Shown here piece by piece: positions 43,835-54,704 of a DNA stretch of 64,000 nucleotides (within the stretch, counting starts at the first letter, position 1; every line of letters begins with the position of its first letter). Both the position numbers and the translations under genes were made by a program. This stretch comes from Rhodamnia argentea (taxonomy: Eukaryota > Streptophyta > Magnoliopsida > Myrtales > Myrtaceae), in the NCBI RefSeq assembly GCF_020921035.1, contig NC_063152.1, positions 9,996,001-10,060,000 on the forward strand, in the 5' to 3' direction. Below the pieces are notes generated by a model, which worked only from the letters and a program-made list of their open reading frames with translations, searched no databases and was not told the origin of the DNA.

Positions 43835-46800
43835 TCCGAAGCAAGTTATTATGGGTCTTCAAACAACGATTGTTGGTGTTTAGTCCAAGACATAATCGGT
43901 TGATCGTTGAAGTGGCCAGCAAGAGAGGTGGAACCAATCTCGCATGAATACTCCTTTAATTCCATGTATAGTTCCCCTACGTGGGATTTTTTTTACTTTC
44001 TAACTGTCTAGAATTTGCCTAGAGTTAAAAGACGAATTTTCTCCTCTCTTGTCAAATGCGTAAGTTCCTTACTAAGCTAGGCCCGTAGCAAATCAATTTG
44101 TGGACGACGCCTCTGAACGCCCGTAAAGAGAAATTCCGAATAGCCTTACTTGGGAGAATACGAGTAAAAGGCCAAGCGGGCTCAAAGATGGGTAACTCCG
44201 TATCGTCCCAATTGGCTCTCAGTCATTTCAAACTCTAAATTATGCTTATTTTATTCTCGACGTGGGATTGCCAACTGTTTTGAGAACAATATAGCAAAAA
44301 GCGAACCAACCATGGACGCCAACATCACCACAGCCTAGTGGTTGGGGGAATGACAGTGGTCCGAGGCATCTCGAGTTCGATCCCGAGATTTGGCATCAAT
44401 GTACAAAGATTAATAAAAACTTTTTTGCTTCGCAGTTCGGTGCCGATTGAAACTCAGCCAAGATGGTTACGTAACCTGGAGAGATAACATCCCGGACATA
44501 CGATCTGATCCAGATGAATTGATCTTTTCAATTCAAAGTTTGCAAGGAATACGTACAAGGGTAAAGCGGTATCGTTTCAACTCGTTTAGAACGTGAGAAC
44601 GTACATTGACGCTTTCCCTTTTGATTTTTACAGGGGTCACCGCCTTTCCAGATAGGGAAGTATCCATTCTCCCCGAAAAATTAATGAAATAAGAAATTCT
44701 GGAGCCTTTGACAATCTCATGTCTCGAACCGGATAATAAAGTTTTGCAACTCATTTGCATGAGCAGGGGCAACTCCCAATCCACGCCCCTAAGAAGTTTC
44801 TTATGTGCTTGCGAATTCTGTCCACCAAGATAAAAAGTTGCTGCATTTTATATGCTCAAAAACACTCATACATTGCATAGTTTGCGCATGACTGTTCCTT
44901 ATGTTTAATTTACCAACTCTGAATATGGAACATGAACTACATAAGATACATCGAATGTATGGAGTGGGGTAGGGCAGGATGATGAAAGGCAATCCTTTCC
45001 CAAACACGTCCCATTTTTTCGGGAGAGTTGAACGGTGGCTAAGTTCCGCATTTCACAAGGTAAAAGGTTTTCTCGCAAAAGGTACGATAGCCGAAATGAC
45101 GGAGACATTCAGTTCTTTATCCCAAACACTACAGGTGATCCATTGATTACCCCTTTTGAGCGGTGATTTCATTTCTTTACCCCTGTCAAGAACCACCCCA
45201 CATCGGGGTCCAAACGAGTTAATTCCAAAGAAGAACACGAGGTAAATGGTTAGAAATTTTCTTGCTCGGACTAACATTAATCTGCGGGTGTTTCTTTGCA
45301 TTTATACTCGAATTTTAATTCAAGTGCCTTAGGATGATGAAGAGCATTCACTTCTCTATCCTATACACTTCATTCTTTGCATAGCCCACTTGAGCCCGCA
45401 AATTCATTTCTTAAACCCCGTTGGTGATCATTTGCTCATTCCAAAGGCGAAGATAGCATTTTCCCAAGGATTAGAATTGGAGATGGTCGAGTCAACAGAG
45501 AATTCCCGAATGATCATTATGCTTGTTGTAATTCCTGGTTCAAAGTCATGGGATTGTAAAAAAAAGGAGAGGCAAACTCAAACCTTAAAGGAGAAGGGCC
45601 CGCTCTCAAAAAAAAAAAAAAAACAAAAAAAAAAAAAAAAGCAAAATAAAGAGATGTCGAAGGGCTCTCAAAGAAAAAGGAAAAGAAATCTTTTCTCGAA
45701 AAAAAGAAGAAAAAAGAAAAATGAGAGTCGGGAGTAAGAAAAGCAAAGGCCGATCTCATATGAAAATTTCAAGCATAGGAAAAGCAAAGTGCCTACCAAA
45801 AGTAAGGCCAATGCACATTCATTTGTAAAGTACTTCTGAATTTTGAATGTACATTTTTGCATGTTAAGTTGTAAATTCCATGTACATGTTTGCATTGTGT
45901 CTCTTGCAAATCCTCGACGGACACTTGTTGTGAAGAAGACTTCCCAAGAAGTCGGTTTGCAAAGTGCAATTTTCGAGTAGAAAACTACCATCCCTCATTC
46001 AATGATGGTATTCTTTCGAAGACATTTCCGGAAGACCAAGATCGGTGACTAGTCGGCGATGATCACCAACGTTAAGCCCCTTCTCATTTAATTTCTGAGC
46101 CAAAACGAGCCTTTTCGTTCCTCGGTCCCCAATCCTAGCCTACGTTATAACCCTCCAAAGTCTCTTCTGATTAGGACACTTGAGTTAACGTAGAGTTAAA
46201 TGATTTTAAGCATCACTCGAAGAAGTTCGAGCAAGATTATTTCTCTCTCATTTTTGCGGGGTTTTTGACTTGTAAATCCGGAGCGGATGATGAAGAAATT
46301 CATTTCAGCAGCCTTGACTCAACTAGAGTCCCATTTGTAAACCTTTGACCTAGCTCTCATTACGGTCCTAATCAAGACCTCCAGATCGGCTCGGTCGTAT
46401 CAATTGCGAGATTACTTGGATCCTTATCGAATGCGATGATGGAAAGATTGAGTGATTTCTCTTGAATCCTGCAGACAGGATAAATAGCTTTTCTCGAGAG
46501 TGAGAGAAAGCCCTTTCGGACTGAAGTCCCCCCATTCAGCTCACATTCAAGGTATTCGTAATGTGAGAACCTCCCTGGACAAAATTGGTAATGCAAACTT
46601 GATAGAATGGTTATGTATGAACCATAGTATGAGTGATTGCATTATACTCATTGTTGAATATGTTTGTGTGTGTTACCTCTGACATTCTATGATAGGTAAT
46701 ACATTCCCGATGTTCGAGTTCCCTCCCAAGGCCTCGAAATTCATCCAAGGATTATTGAATGAGCAAGTTTTTTTGGCAAATGCCTACCAGGTACGATACA

Positions 46801-46994
46801 GCAATCTGTTTCGTTCCTTGATTAATTGTTTGGAGAACCTAGGTAAGTTTTCTAAACCCCTTTTCAAATTAACAACTCTTCCGATGATAGTTGTTATGAT
46901 TCAATTCGTGCAATATGCCCCTTTTGTACTTATCGATTCCATTCGATGGTGCTCCTATCAAATATTGTTCAATTCGGGCAATATGCCTCTTTTC
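43835..46994. other. Non-coding internal region of the retrotransposon
   Basis: No further protein domain was recognised. It includes a possible SINE remnant near 44.3 kb, a long interrupted poly-A tract (about 45609-45641) and GA/AT-rich stretches. Short ORFs in it are not supported. Confidence 0.5.
44325..44425 (+). repeat. Possible tRNA-derived SINE remnant
   Basis: CCTAGTGGTTGGGGG resembles an A box and GAGTTCGATCCCGAG is an excellent B box about 35 bases later, followed by a stretch ending in CTTTTTT. This is the layout of an Au-like plant SINE head and tail. No target duplication was verified. Confidence 0.4.
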
Positions 46995-47405
46995 TCGGGA
47001 CGTGAAGACATATGCACCGGCGATCTTGACATCTTATCAAATCATAACGACGTAGCTCTTATGGTTTCAATCTCAGGACGTGAAGACATATGCACCGGCG
47101 ATCTTGACATCTCATCAAATCATAACGACGTAGCTCTTATGATTTCGGTTTCAGATCACGAAGACGTATGCACCGGTGATTTTGACCTTTAGTCAGCTTA
47201 TAATGACATAGCTCTTATGATTTTCGGCTCCTTTATCAAATCATGAAGACATAAGCACCCATGATTTTGATCCAAACCAAATCATAACGATGTAGCTCTT
47301 ATGATTTTGGTTCCCCTTTGTCGAATCGTGAAGACATATGCACTGGCGATTTCAACATTTAATCAACTCACAACGACGTAGCTCTTGTGAACTTGATTTC
47401 ACTTC
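46995..47405 (+). repeat. Tandem repeat, 77-86 bp unit, about five copies
   Basis: The phrase 'GTGAAGACATATGCACCGGCGATCTTGACATC...CATAACGACGTAGCTCTTATG' recurs starting near 46995, 47072, 47150, 47236 and 47321. Within a unit, 'TCATAACGACGTAGCTCTTATG' and 'CGTGAAGACATATGCACCG' look like diverged half-units. Extra half-units continue to about 47440. Confidence 0.8.
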
Positions 47406-47794
47406 TTTCGACTCACAACGACGTAGCTCTTGTGATCTCAAACGACACACATATCTTGCGCTGTCTTGCATTAGGGAGAAGTCTCCGATAAGAGATAGGC
47501 CAAATACCTTAAAATCCTTACATCCGCAAAAAGAAGCTTGGAAATTAAGAGAACCATTAGCTTACGAGAAATTTGGTAAAACAGGTATTCTTGTATGCGA
47601 TCCATGTGCAGGTTTCTCTAACATGAAAAAGGGAAATTATGACACGTGTTATTTACTGTCTTGCATATCATGCATCACTTCATTACATAAAAAATGGGAT
47701 TAAAACTCCCGCCAAAAAGTTCATTCATCATTTGCACTATCAAAATTTAGGGTTCAATTTTGTCTTTGAGCGGAACCTCTACGAGCCTCCACTC

Positions 47795-47807
47795 AAAGAG
47801 GGGCAGC
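47795..47807 (+). other. Polypurine tract
   Basis: AAAGAGGGGCAGC lies directly before the 3' LTR, where the plus-strand primer for reverse transcription is expected. Confidence 0.6.
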
Positions 47808-49180
47808 TGTTGACGCCTAAATTTTGACTAATCTATTTTTTGCATAAAAATTAGAACTAATTTTAGTTCTAAATGAAAATCATCTCACATATTTATTTTT
47901 AGCGTACATTGCATTGGCATATAATTGGGCAAGCAGAACACTTAATTTAGCATGCGTCTAGACCAGGCACGGGATGGAAAAATACACCGAGAAGATTTGA
48001 AACTTCGGGGACTGTATTACAAATACTTAAAATTTCGTGGATCGCATTGCAAATACTTGGAACTTCAGGGACTGTATTGCAGATACCAAAAGAAGATGAA
48101 GAAGGGAAGATGATGAAGGGAAGGTGATGAAGGGAAGATGAAAATGGAAGGTGAAGAAATGAAGATGAAGAAGGGAAGATGAAAATGGAAGGTGAAGAAA
48201 TGAAGATGAAGAATGAAGGGTGGAGAAATTTGGCTATAAAAGAGGGAGAGTTCTTGAGAATTGAGGAGGAGAATTTTGGTGATAGAGAAGGTAGAGAGCT
48301 ATTGAGAAGAGTTTTAGAGAAGAGTGCAAGAGAATTGAGAGAGTTTTGAGAGAGTTTTTGAGAAGAATTTTTAGAGAGGAAAAAGAGAGTTCTTGAGAAA
48401 AATCGTAAGAGAAAATTTGAGAGTGAAAAGAAGAGTTTTAGTCGAGCATCATCTTCGACGAGTCCCGGCACGTACTTCGCCTCTCGCCATCCAACAACGC
48501 CACTGCTTGCCTTTTTTCGACGATAGCCACGTTCTTCCAACTCCGAGATCTTGAAGGAAGCCATAACGTGTACGTGAGTAAGATTTTGTGTAATAGAAGG
48601 TAACTCTTTCCATCTCGATCTACAAAAATGTAATCGTTTGGTGTGAACATTTGTTTGTTTATTTTAGACATGTCACGTGTCCCAAAATTTAGCATTATTA
48701 CATGTTAATTTATTTTTATAAATACTCGTGACTGGCTGCGTTTTCTTTCTTTCTAAATCACCCATGGTGTATATCGTACAAAGTTCAATGTTTTACATCC
48801 CCATAAAAAAGAAGAAAAAACCAAAAAAATTGCATCTTTGAATTTCAAGTAAAATCCATCAAAATTGCCAAATCAATTATTTTTCATGAAAATGGTACCG
48901 AAAGGGCGTTAGAGTAATCTAGCGTAACCAAATTCCCGAATTCAAAATCTCTGGTTCGCGGAAATAAGATAGTTTTCTCCCGCTATTTTATTTAGGTTTC
49001 TAATCAACCTACCGAAAATGATTAGTGGCGACTCCAAATTCAAATCACATTGCATGTTAATTATTTGAACCTTAAGTTGCGATTTGGTATGGACTTGGGA
49101 GAGTCCGAGTTAGGTTAATTAATTAACCCGATAATCCATTAGCCCGAAAATTAACTCGTTTATTTTTTTAGGTCGCGACA
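47808..49180 (+). repeat. 3' LTR
   Basis: 1373 bp, TGTTGACGCC to GGTCGCGACA. Nearly identical to the 5' LTR. The 27-bp length difference is explained by one fewer 42-bp repeat copy plus an extra 15-bp piece. TATA box at 48235-48242. Confidence 0.92.
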
Positions 49181-49237
49181 GCAGCGGCTAAGGCTTGGAA
49201 GCCCTAGCTGCCGCCGCCGCCCCTCATCGCCGGCAAG

Positions 49238-49807
49238 TAGGGGTGAGCATGGCCCGGGTGGGCCTGGTCCGAGCCTAGACCCTAAAATCGACTCTATTAT
49301 AATCGGTTCCTAGTTTTTAGAACCAAGAACAGACCCTGTTTGTCTCGGAACCTGTTTTGGAACCGATCTTGTTCTTCGGTTCGGTTCCGTGGTCTACCCA
49401 ATAACTTTTTTTTTATTACAATAATATTAGTATCGATGAAATGAGCAATAAAAATTACAATCCACCAAAAGCAGCGGTCCAAAATATAATAATAGATAAT
49501 ACGACGAGATGGAAAGAAATAGAGGACTAAGAGGAGGTGAGGGGCGTGGGGCAACCAAAGGGCAAGCGAAGTTGGACTTGATACTAGGGTTTCTTTTTTT
49601 CTTTTTTTTTGAAAAGTAACTAAAAATCGATTCTAAAATCGGTCCAGGTGGGTCTTCACTTAGAACCGGAAACCGAACCGGTTTCAACCGATTCCCAAAA
49701 ATTGGAACCGATTCCCGGACCGGTTTGAGCAGGAACCGATTTTCGATCCTGTTTTCGGGTGGGCCGATCTGGGTTTCGGGTAAACCCGGTTTGGTTGCAC
49801 ACCCCTA
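49238..49807. mobile_element. hAT-like MITE
   Basis: The left end is TAGGGGTGAGCATGG; the right end, reverse complemented, is TAGGGGTGTGCAACC. Flanking 8-mers are CCGGCAAG and TTGGCAAT, sharing GGCAA, which fits a decayed 8-bp target duplication. The interior is rich in 'GAACCGGTT / AACCGAACC'-like motifs in both orientations and has no transposase. It sits inside the same ~350-bp repeat unit as the LTR retrotransposon. Confidence 0.7.
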
Positions 49808-49861
49808 TTGGCAATGGCCAGCGAGGGTGGGAGATGGCCGGCAAGGGTCGTCGACAAGTGT

Positions 49862-50540
49862 CAATATTTGTGTATAACGCTCACTTTAGTGCCAATAATT
49901 TTTTTAAATCACTTAAATGCTAATTTTTTTGAAAAATGATTATTTCAATGCTAACTCCGATAAGCTTCATCGGAAATCTGACGTGGCATTTACGTGGCTC
50001 GCCGGAGCTTCCAAATTATCATTAAAAAAATCAAAAGTTAAAAAATAAAAAAAACTAAAAATTAAGCTAAAAAACTAAAAAAATTTAAAAAGAAAAAGAA
50101 AAAGAAAAACTTGTGTTGCAGCGACTAGGGCTTGAAAGCCCTAGCCGCCATTGCCCACCATCGTCGACAATGCCCAGCGAGGGTGGGAGATGGCCGGTGG
50201 GAGTCGCCAACGAGTGTCGATATTTGTGTACAACGCTCATTTTAGTGCAAATATTTATTTTGACCACTTAAGTGTTAATTTTTTGAAAAATGATTATTTC
50301 AAGTACCAACTCCAAGTGGGCTTCGCTGGAAATCTGATGTGGCAACTACGTGGCTCGCCGGAGCTTCCAAATCGCCATTAAAAAAATTCAAAAGTTAAAA
50401 AAAAAAAAAAAACTAAAAGCTAAAAAAACTAAAAAAACTAAAAAAATTCAAAAAAAGAAGAAGAAAAACTTGTGTTGCAACGGCTAGGGCTTGGACGCAC
50501 TAGCGACCATAGCCGCCCACCATCGCCGGCGATGGTTGGC
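49862..50540 (+). repeat. Tandem repeat, ~356-bp unit
   Basis: The phrase TCAATATTTGTGTATAACGC (49861) recurs as TCGATATTTGTGTACAACGC (50217), a period of 356. Each unit runs through poly-T, GACGTGGCA, GCTTCCAAAT, poly-A and CTTGTGTTGCA, then a GC-rich block (GGCTTG.AAGCCCTAG). The second unit loses similarity near 50540. A further upstream unit is split: 35450-35695, 49181-49237 and 49808-49861 add up to about the same length once duplicated bases are removed. Confidence 0.75.
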
Positions 50541-51350
50541 AACCCCGCGCTCGCGTCAGGCGAAGCCTCGCCGTCGCAGATCTAGGTGAGGGTCAACCTC
50601 TCCCAGTTCTGCGAGGTCCGGCCTCACCATGGCTGGGCAAGGCCGACCTCGCCTAGAGACGGCAAGGGCTTGGAAGCTCTCGTTGCCGCAATAGGTTTTG
50701 AAATTTCTATTTTTTTTTAAATTTTTTTAGCTATTTAGCTAATTTTTTAAAAATATTTTAGCTTATTTTGTAAAAAAAAAATATTATACGTGGCGTCCAC
50801 ATGGATTGATTATTTTAAAAAAATTGCCACGTGGACGCCATGTGGATTGAAATTTTTAAAAAAATTCCACATAATATTAAAAAATTAATAAAAAAAATAC
50901 CACGTGTAGTGTTTCGTCGGAATTGACACTTAAATAATTATTTTTTATCGGAGTTGGCACTTAAGTGATTATTTTTTCTCCGATTTGACACTTAAGTGAT
51001 TAAAAAAAATATTGACATTAAAGTGAGCAATATACACAAATATTAGCATTCTTAGTGTACTTTTACCGTCAATAATATATATGTCTAAAAGTTTTCTTTC
51101 ATTTATTTTTGTAAACAGTATAATAAAAAAAATATTTTGACACACAACACCGTCTTGCTGGAGCAGGACGTCATAAAAATCTTTGTCAGCACAAGTGTCT
51201 GACATGGCATATCCACGGACCACGACCCAAGTCGGACTTGTGAGGACAGCATTCGTTGTCCGGAACGCAGACCCGCATCGCTCAATCCATCTCGCAGCTC
51301 TCTCGCTGCATCGAAGGCTATCGATCGAAGACGTTCGTCGCCGGAAAGAG

Positions 51351-51599
51351 ATGGTTCCGGGAGTCATCACCGCCCTGACGAGCCCTCCATTAGCGAGGTC
51401 GTCGAGGTTCGGGATCAGCGTCAAAAGTCCACCGGAGCTCCACCGCCGCGGCAGCTCGGCCGTTCCAGCCGTGCGGTGCGACGCAAGCCCCGCTCTGTCT
51501 CTATCCGAGGGTGACGACTCGTCTTCTTCTTCTTCCTCTTCTTCTTCCGCCATGTTTCTGAATGTGCTGAGTTGTTGTGTGTATAGAGTAGAGTAGACA
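51351..51599 (+). other. Possible first exon with plastid-transit-like peptide, or antisense poly-Glu ORF
   Basis: On the plus strand, ATG 51351 opens a frame rich in Ser, Arg and small residues containing SAVPAVRCDASPALS, which resembles a chloroplast transit peptide and its cleavage region. It ends in a serine run and a TAG at 51594-51596. It would suit the first exon of the phosphoglycerate-mutase-like gene downstream, but I find no convincing donor. On the minus strand the same DNA encodes a protein starting MAEEEEEEEEDESSPSD (ATG at 51553) that runs into the TIR element. Neither is recognised with confidence; one is a shadow of the other. Confidence 0.3.
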
Positions 51600-52014
51600 T
51601 GGAGTGACTGATTGTGAGGTCTCGTGGGTTGTCTGTCGAATGTGGCCGTCTGGTGCGGAATGCTAGTTAATTGATTTGTGAAACCACATAACTCTGATGG
51701 AAAACAAGTTACAGACAAAACACAAGCATAGTGAGACGCAAAACCAGTGAGGTTTTTATGCAAACTGGTAGGTAATGTGTGATTCGTTGGGGGAGTTGTG
51801 CGGGAAGATCTTACAGAGCGCCATTGTACTGTAATCCCTGCAATACAGTTGATGTCTGATCTTATGTTTCAATGAAGGAAAAAGAAAAAAGAGAGTCTTT
51901 ATGCTTAGTCGAAGTCAATGTTTATCCATCAGAAGTCACCGGTTTTTATCATAACTCAAGTTTGGTATAAGAAACCATGAAAGTATGATTTGGCTGGCTT
52001 GGCGATGCATTGCC

Positions 52015-52231
52015 ATTGATCCTAACTTTAGTGAGAAAGCACCTTCTATTGAGGAATATCTTCAAGTAATTGGTGACCGAGAGAGATCAGCTTTAGCAAT
52101 CTGCTGAATTACTTCTAGATGTTGGTTTTAATCTAACTGACATCTCCTCCACAGAGAGACTTGAAAATGGTGCTTCTGTGACTGGTGGTGCGTATGATTT
52201 TTCCAGAGCAACAACATCGCTTACTGGAAAA
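52015..52231 (+). pseudogene. Frame-disrupted N-terminal segment of the histidine-phosphatase gene
   Basis: One frame reads IDPNFSEKAPSIEEYLQVIG and then DRE. The continuation, QSAELLLDVGFNLTDISST, is in another frame, with TAG just ahead of it. The switch is at GACCGAGAGAGATCAG (about 52077-52092), which looks like a dinucleotide expansion of GA. After it the frame runs cleanly into the catalytic exon. The normal protein may therefore extend upstream of 52232, and this copy may have lost that extension. Confidence 0.5.
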
Positions 52232-53749
52232 ATGCTAGATTCGTCAAAGAAGGTCACTCTTGTTAGGCATGGCCTTAGCTCTTGGAATGAAGAAAGCAGA
52301 GTCCAGGTTTGTTTGTTATCTGCTCGAGTCAATTGACTTGTTACATAGGAGAAAAAGTTCACTTACTATTGCTTGGATTGTTTGTGACCTGACAAATCTT
52401 GGCATTTTGATGTATATTTTCTACACCTCTGATGATATGATAGTGGATGTTCAACTAATAATCTTCCCCTATATGAAACATAGGGAAGCTCAAATCTTTC
52501 CGTGCTAACGGAAACTGGGGTAAAGCAAGCTGAGAGGTGCAGGCAAGCCTTGTCAGATATGCATTTTGATCAGTGTTTCTCAAGTCCAATATCTCGTGCG
52601 AAGGTTTGAAAATGACAATCAAGAATGTCAAACTGGTACTTAGTCATCCTTTTATCAGAAATTAGCTTTAAATGTTAATGCAGACTACTGCAGAAGTCCT
52701 ATGGCAAGGGAGGGAGGAGCCATTAATTTTCCTGGATTCATTGAAGGAGGCCCATCTATTTTTCCTTGAAGGAATGAAAAATGGTCAGTTCTTGACTTCT
52801 TCTGATTCAGGCTCCTCAAATCTTGACAATGCTTCCTAAGTTACCTGTCATCAGAATAAATTTGTTGTGCTTTTCGCTGCTTTTTCATGCCAAGTTCCTG
52901 AAGCATTCAAATTGAAACTTCACCAATTCATATGATCTCTTTCCATTTATACTTGCACCTTTTCCATTTATTATGTGCCTTCATGCTAAATTAAATTCAG
53001 AATTTGGAGGCAGTTGATGCCCGGGCGATATATCCGAAGGAGTATACAACATGGAGGGAGGATCCATCAAACTTTTGTGTGAATGGTGTTTACCCTGTAA
53101 GGAAATTGTGGGGGACGGCAAGAGAGGCTTGGAAGGAGATCTTGCTATCACCTGTTAGTTTTCAACTTATCACGAGATATTTCATTGTCAAGAAGTTGCA
53201 GTGGCGCTCATCTTCCTCCATTTCTGTTTTGCCAGGGAAAAGATTTTCTGGTTGTGACCCACAAATCAATGTTGAGGGCGCTGATATGTGTAGCTCTTGG
53301 TCTAGAGCCCGAAAGGTATGTGCAGCAAGTATGACCATTGCGTAGTTCTTGGATTGTTCTTTGAAAAATGTTGTTCTATTTGTTCACCATGAAAAGTCCA
53401 AAAGATATGCTCATGAGTGAATTTTTTCCCGAGAATTGTTACCTTTTCCTGGTGCAATGCTTCTGTGTACAATTCTTGTATATCTGCTGAAGATCCAGGG
53501 CTGGTGTTACATATCTTTAGGGCAAATGGTAATAGCCTTGACTCAAAAGTCATGGATGTCATTCTACAACTGCCAGATTTTCTTTGTAAAATCTCCGTGA
53601 CTTTCTTTTCCCGCCTTTTCAGGTTCCGAGCAACAGACATTAATAATGGTGGAATTTCTGTGTTTAGCTTCAACAAAAGAGGAGAAGCGATGCTTCAGTC
53701 ATTGAACATGACAACCCACATGTACAAGGATCATGTCTATATGTACTAG
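52232..53749 (+). CDS. Phosphoglycerate-mutase-like protein (histidine phosphatase superfamily)
   Basis: Six exons join in frame: 52232-52306, 52484-52603, 52684-52783, 53014-53153, 53236-53315 and 53623-53749, giving 213 residues from an internal ATG. VTLVRHGLSSWNEE holds the catalytic RHG motif. QCFSSPISRAKTTAEVLW and the Glu in LKEAHLFFLEG follow. The second catalytic histidine is in LVVTHKSMLRALICVALG. The protein ends KDHVYMY. This matches plant homologues annotated as phosphoglycerate mutase family proteins, most of which carry a plastid-type N-terminal extension; the substrate is not established from sequence. The catalytic core is undamaged, but the upstream extension is frameshifted (52015-52231). 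It could therefore be a shortened functional gene, or a young pseudogene with its transit peptide lost. Confidence 0.75.
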
Positions 53750-54704
53750 AAGTTCTTGGCAACCGTTCTTCTGTATCCGAGCGTCAGGAAAGTGGCAATG
53801 GCTGGAGCAGCAAGCACTTTCATGCATGATAAAGGGTGCACGATCTCCTGAATCCAAACAAGAAGAAGCGGGGTTTCATCTTCTTTCCTTGGATGTATGC
53901 TTTGATTACGGTCGCTCTGAGAGTTGTATAAGAGATTGAAGCTTCACTGGTGCAGAAATGTAGAAGCTAGGTTCATCTTTCCGTGTATATGCATTTTACT
54001 GTAAAATAACGCATTTATGAATCTTTCTCATGGTCATACGGAGGAAATTATTAAGAGAAAGAGTATAATGGACTTCATAGCATACAGCAACTAGTATAGG
54101 TTTGTGGAACTAAAGAGTGTCTGTACTGTCACTAGTTTAATGAGTGAAAGGAATATGGTAATCGTTTTTCGCTCAGACTATCCAAGTTCTTCCTTGCACG
54201 CGAATTTGAATGCTACACCAATCCAAATTAACAGTTATCTGCCTACTATTGCTCGACACCCACATGTCACGTGACAAGACTATCCTAAACTAAAGACAAG
54301 CTCGTGCGGCGCCCGGTGAACCAAAGTGCAAGGCCGGCTTTCGCTTATTAGATTGTCCCAAGAGCACTACGGCGAAGCGCATCCTGTCTCGTTTAGCTAA
54401 GCCATTTTGTCGCTTGAGCAAGTTAAGCAAATTACTGCCATCCGTTATTGATTCTCGACAACCTCTGACCGTTCGTTTGTTCAACCCGATTGAAGAAACA
54501 TTGCCTAGTACACAAGTTACCTTTCCTCTTCATATCTGAATTGCTTTTGGAAATGTTGTAAGCATTGTTCCTTATTACCTTTCCTCTTCATATTCATAAT
54601 GGTTAATCGTGAATATTCTACCCTCGTCGCCAAGACGACATGTCGTTTTAGACTAATTTTAAACACCTCCAGGCCTCGTTATTTTCCCTCCTCTGCCTCC
54701 TTCA
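53750..54704. other. Intergenic: 3' UTR of the phosphatase gene and 5' region of the PPR gene
   Basis: No domain is seen. Short ORFs near 53733-53939 and 54290-54484 lie in UTR-like sequence and are not supported. A CTTTCCTCTTCATAT phrase is duplicated near 54520 and 54580. Confidence 0.5.

Larger units (their letters stand above)
35696..49180 (+). mobile_element. Ty3/gypsy-like LTR retrotransposon, internally deleted, carrying host transcription-factor copies
   Basis: Near-identical direct repeats of 1400 and 1373 bp begin TGTTGACGCC and end GGTCGCGACA, bounding a 13.5 kb element. The flanking pentamers are GCATT (left) and GCAGC (right), a degenerate target duplication. A primer-binding-site-like TGGCGACTCATTGGGG follows four bases after the left LTR, and a purine tract precedes the right LTR. 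Inside, in order, are a gag-integrase fusion ORF, an antisense ORF, an HD-Zip homeobox copy, short tandem repeats, a type-B response-regulator copy and further repeats. Protease, reverse transcriptase and RNase H are absent, so it can move only with help. Integrase wording (DYFSKWIEAASY, DNGSNLNN) suggests the TAT-like branch; this is from memory of the family. Confidence 0.9.
35429..51069. mobile_element. TIR element with internal tandem repeats, invaded by an LTR retrotransposon and a MITE
   Basis: The left end (from 35429: GACAAAAGTACACTAGGGTA, then CAATATTTATGTATAG) matches the reverse complement of the right end (to 51069: ACGGTAAAAGTACACTAAGA, then CTAATATTTGTGTATA) over roughly 80-100 bases with gaps. 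CAATAATA is found at 35421-35428 and again at 51070-51077, consistent with an 8-bp (perhaps 9-bp) target duplication. Removing the two nested insertions leaves about 1.6 kb with no transposase, so it is a non-autonomous hAT- or Mutator-type element. Subterminal sequence is tandemly repeated (see the ~356-bp repeat entry). Confidence 0.6.

Noticed and set aside
45517..45759. Phe/Lys-rich ORFs
   Set aside because: Produced by long poly-A runs.
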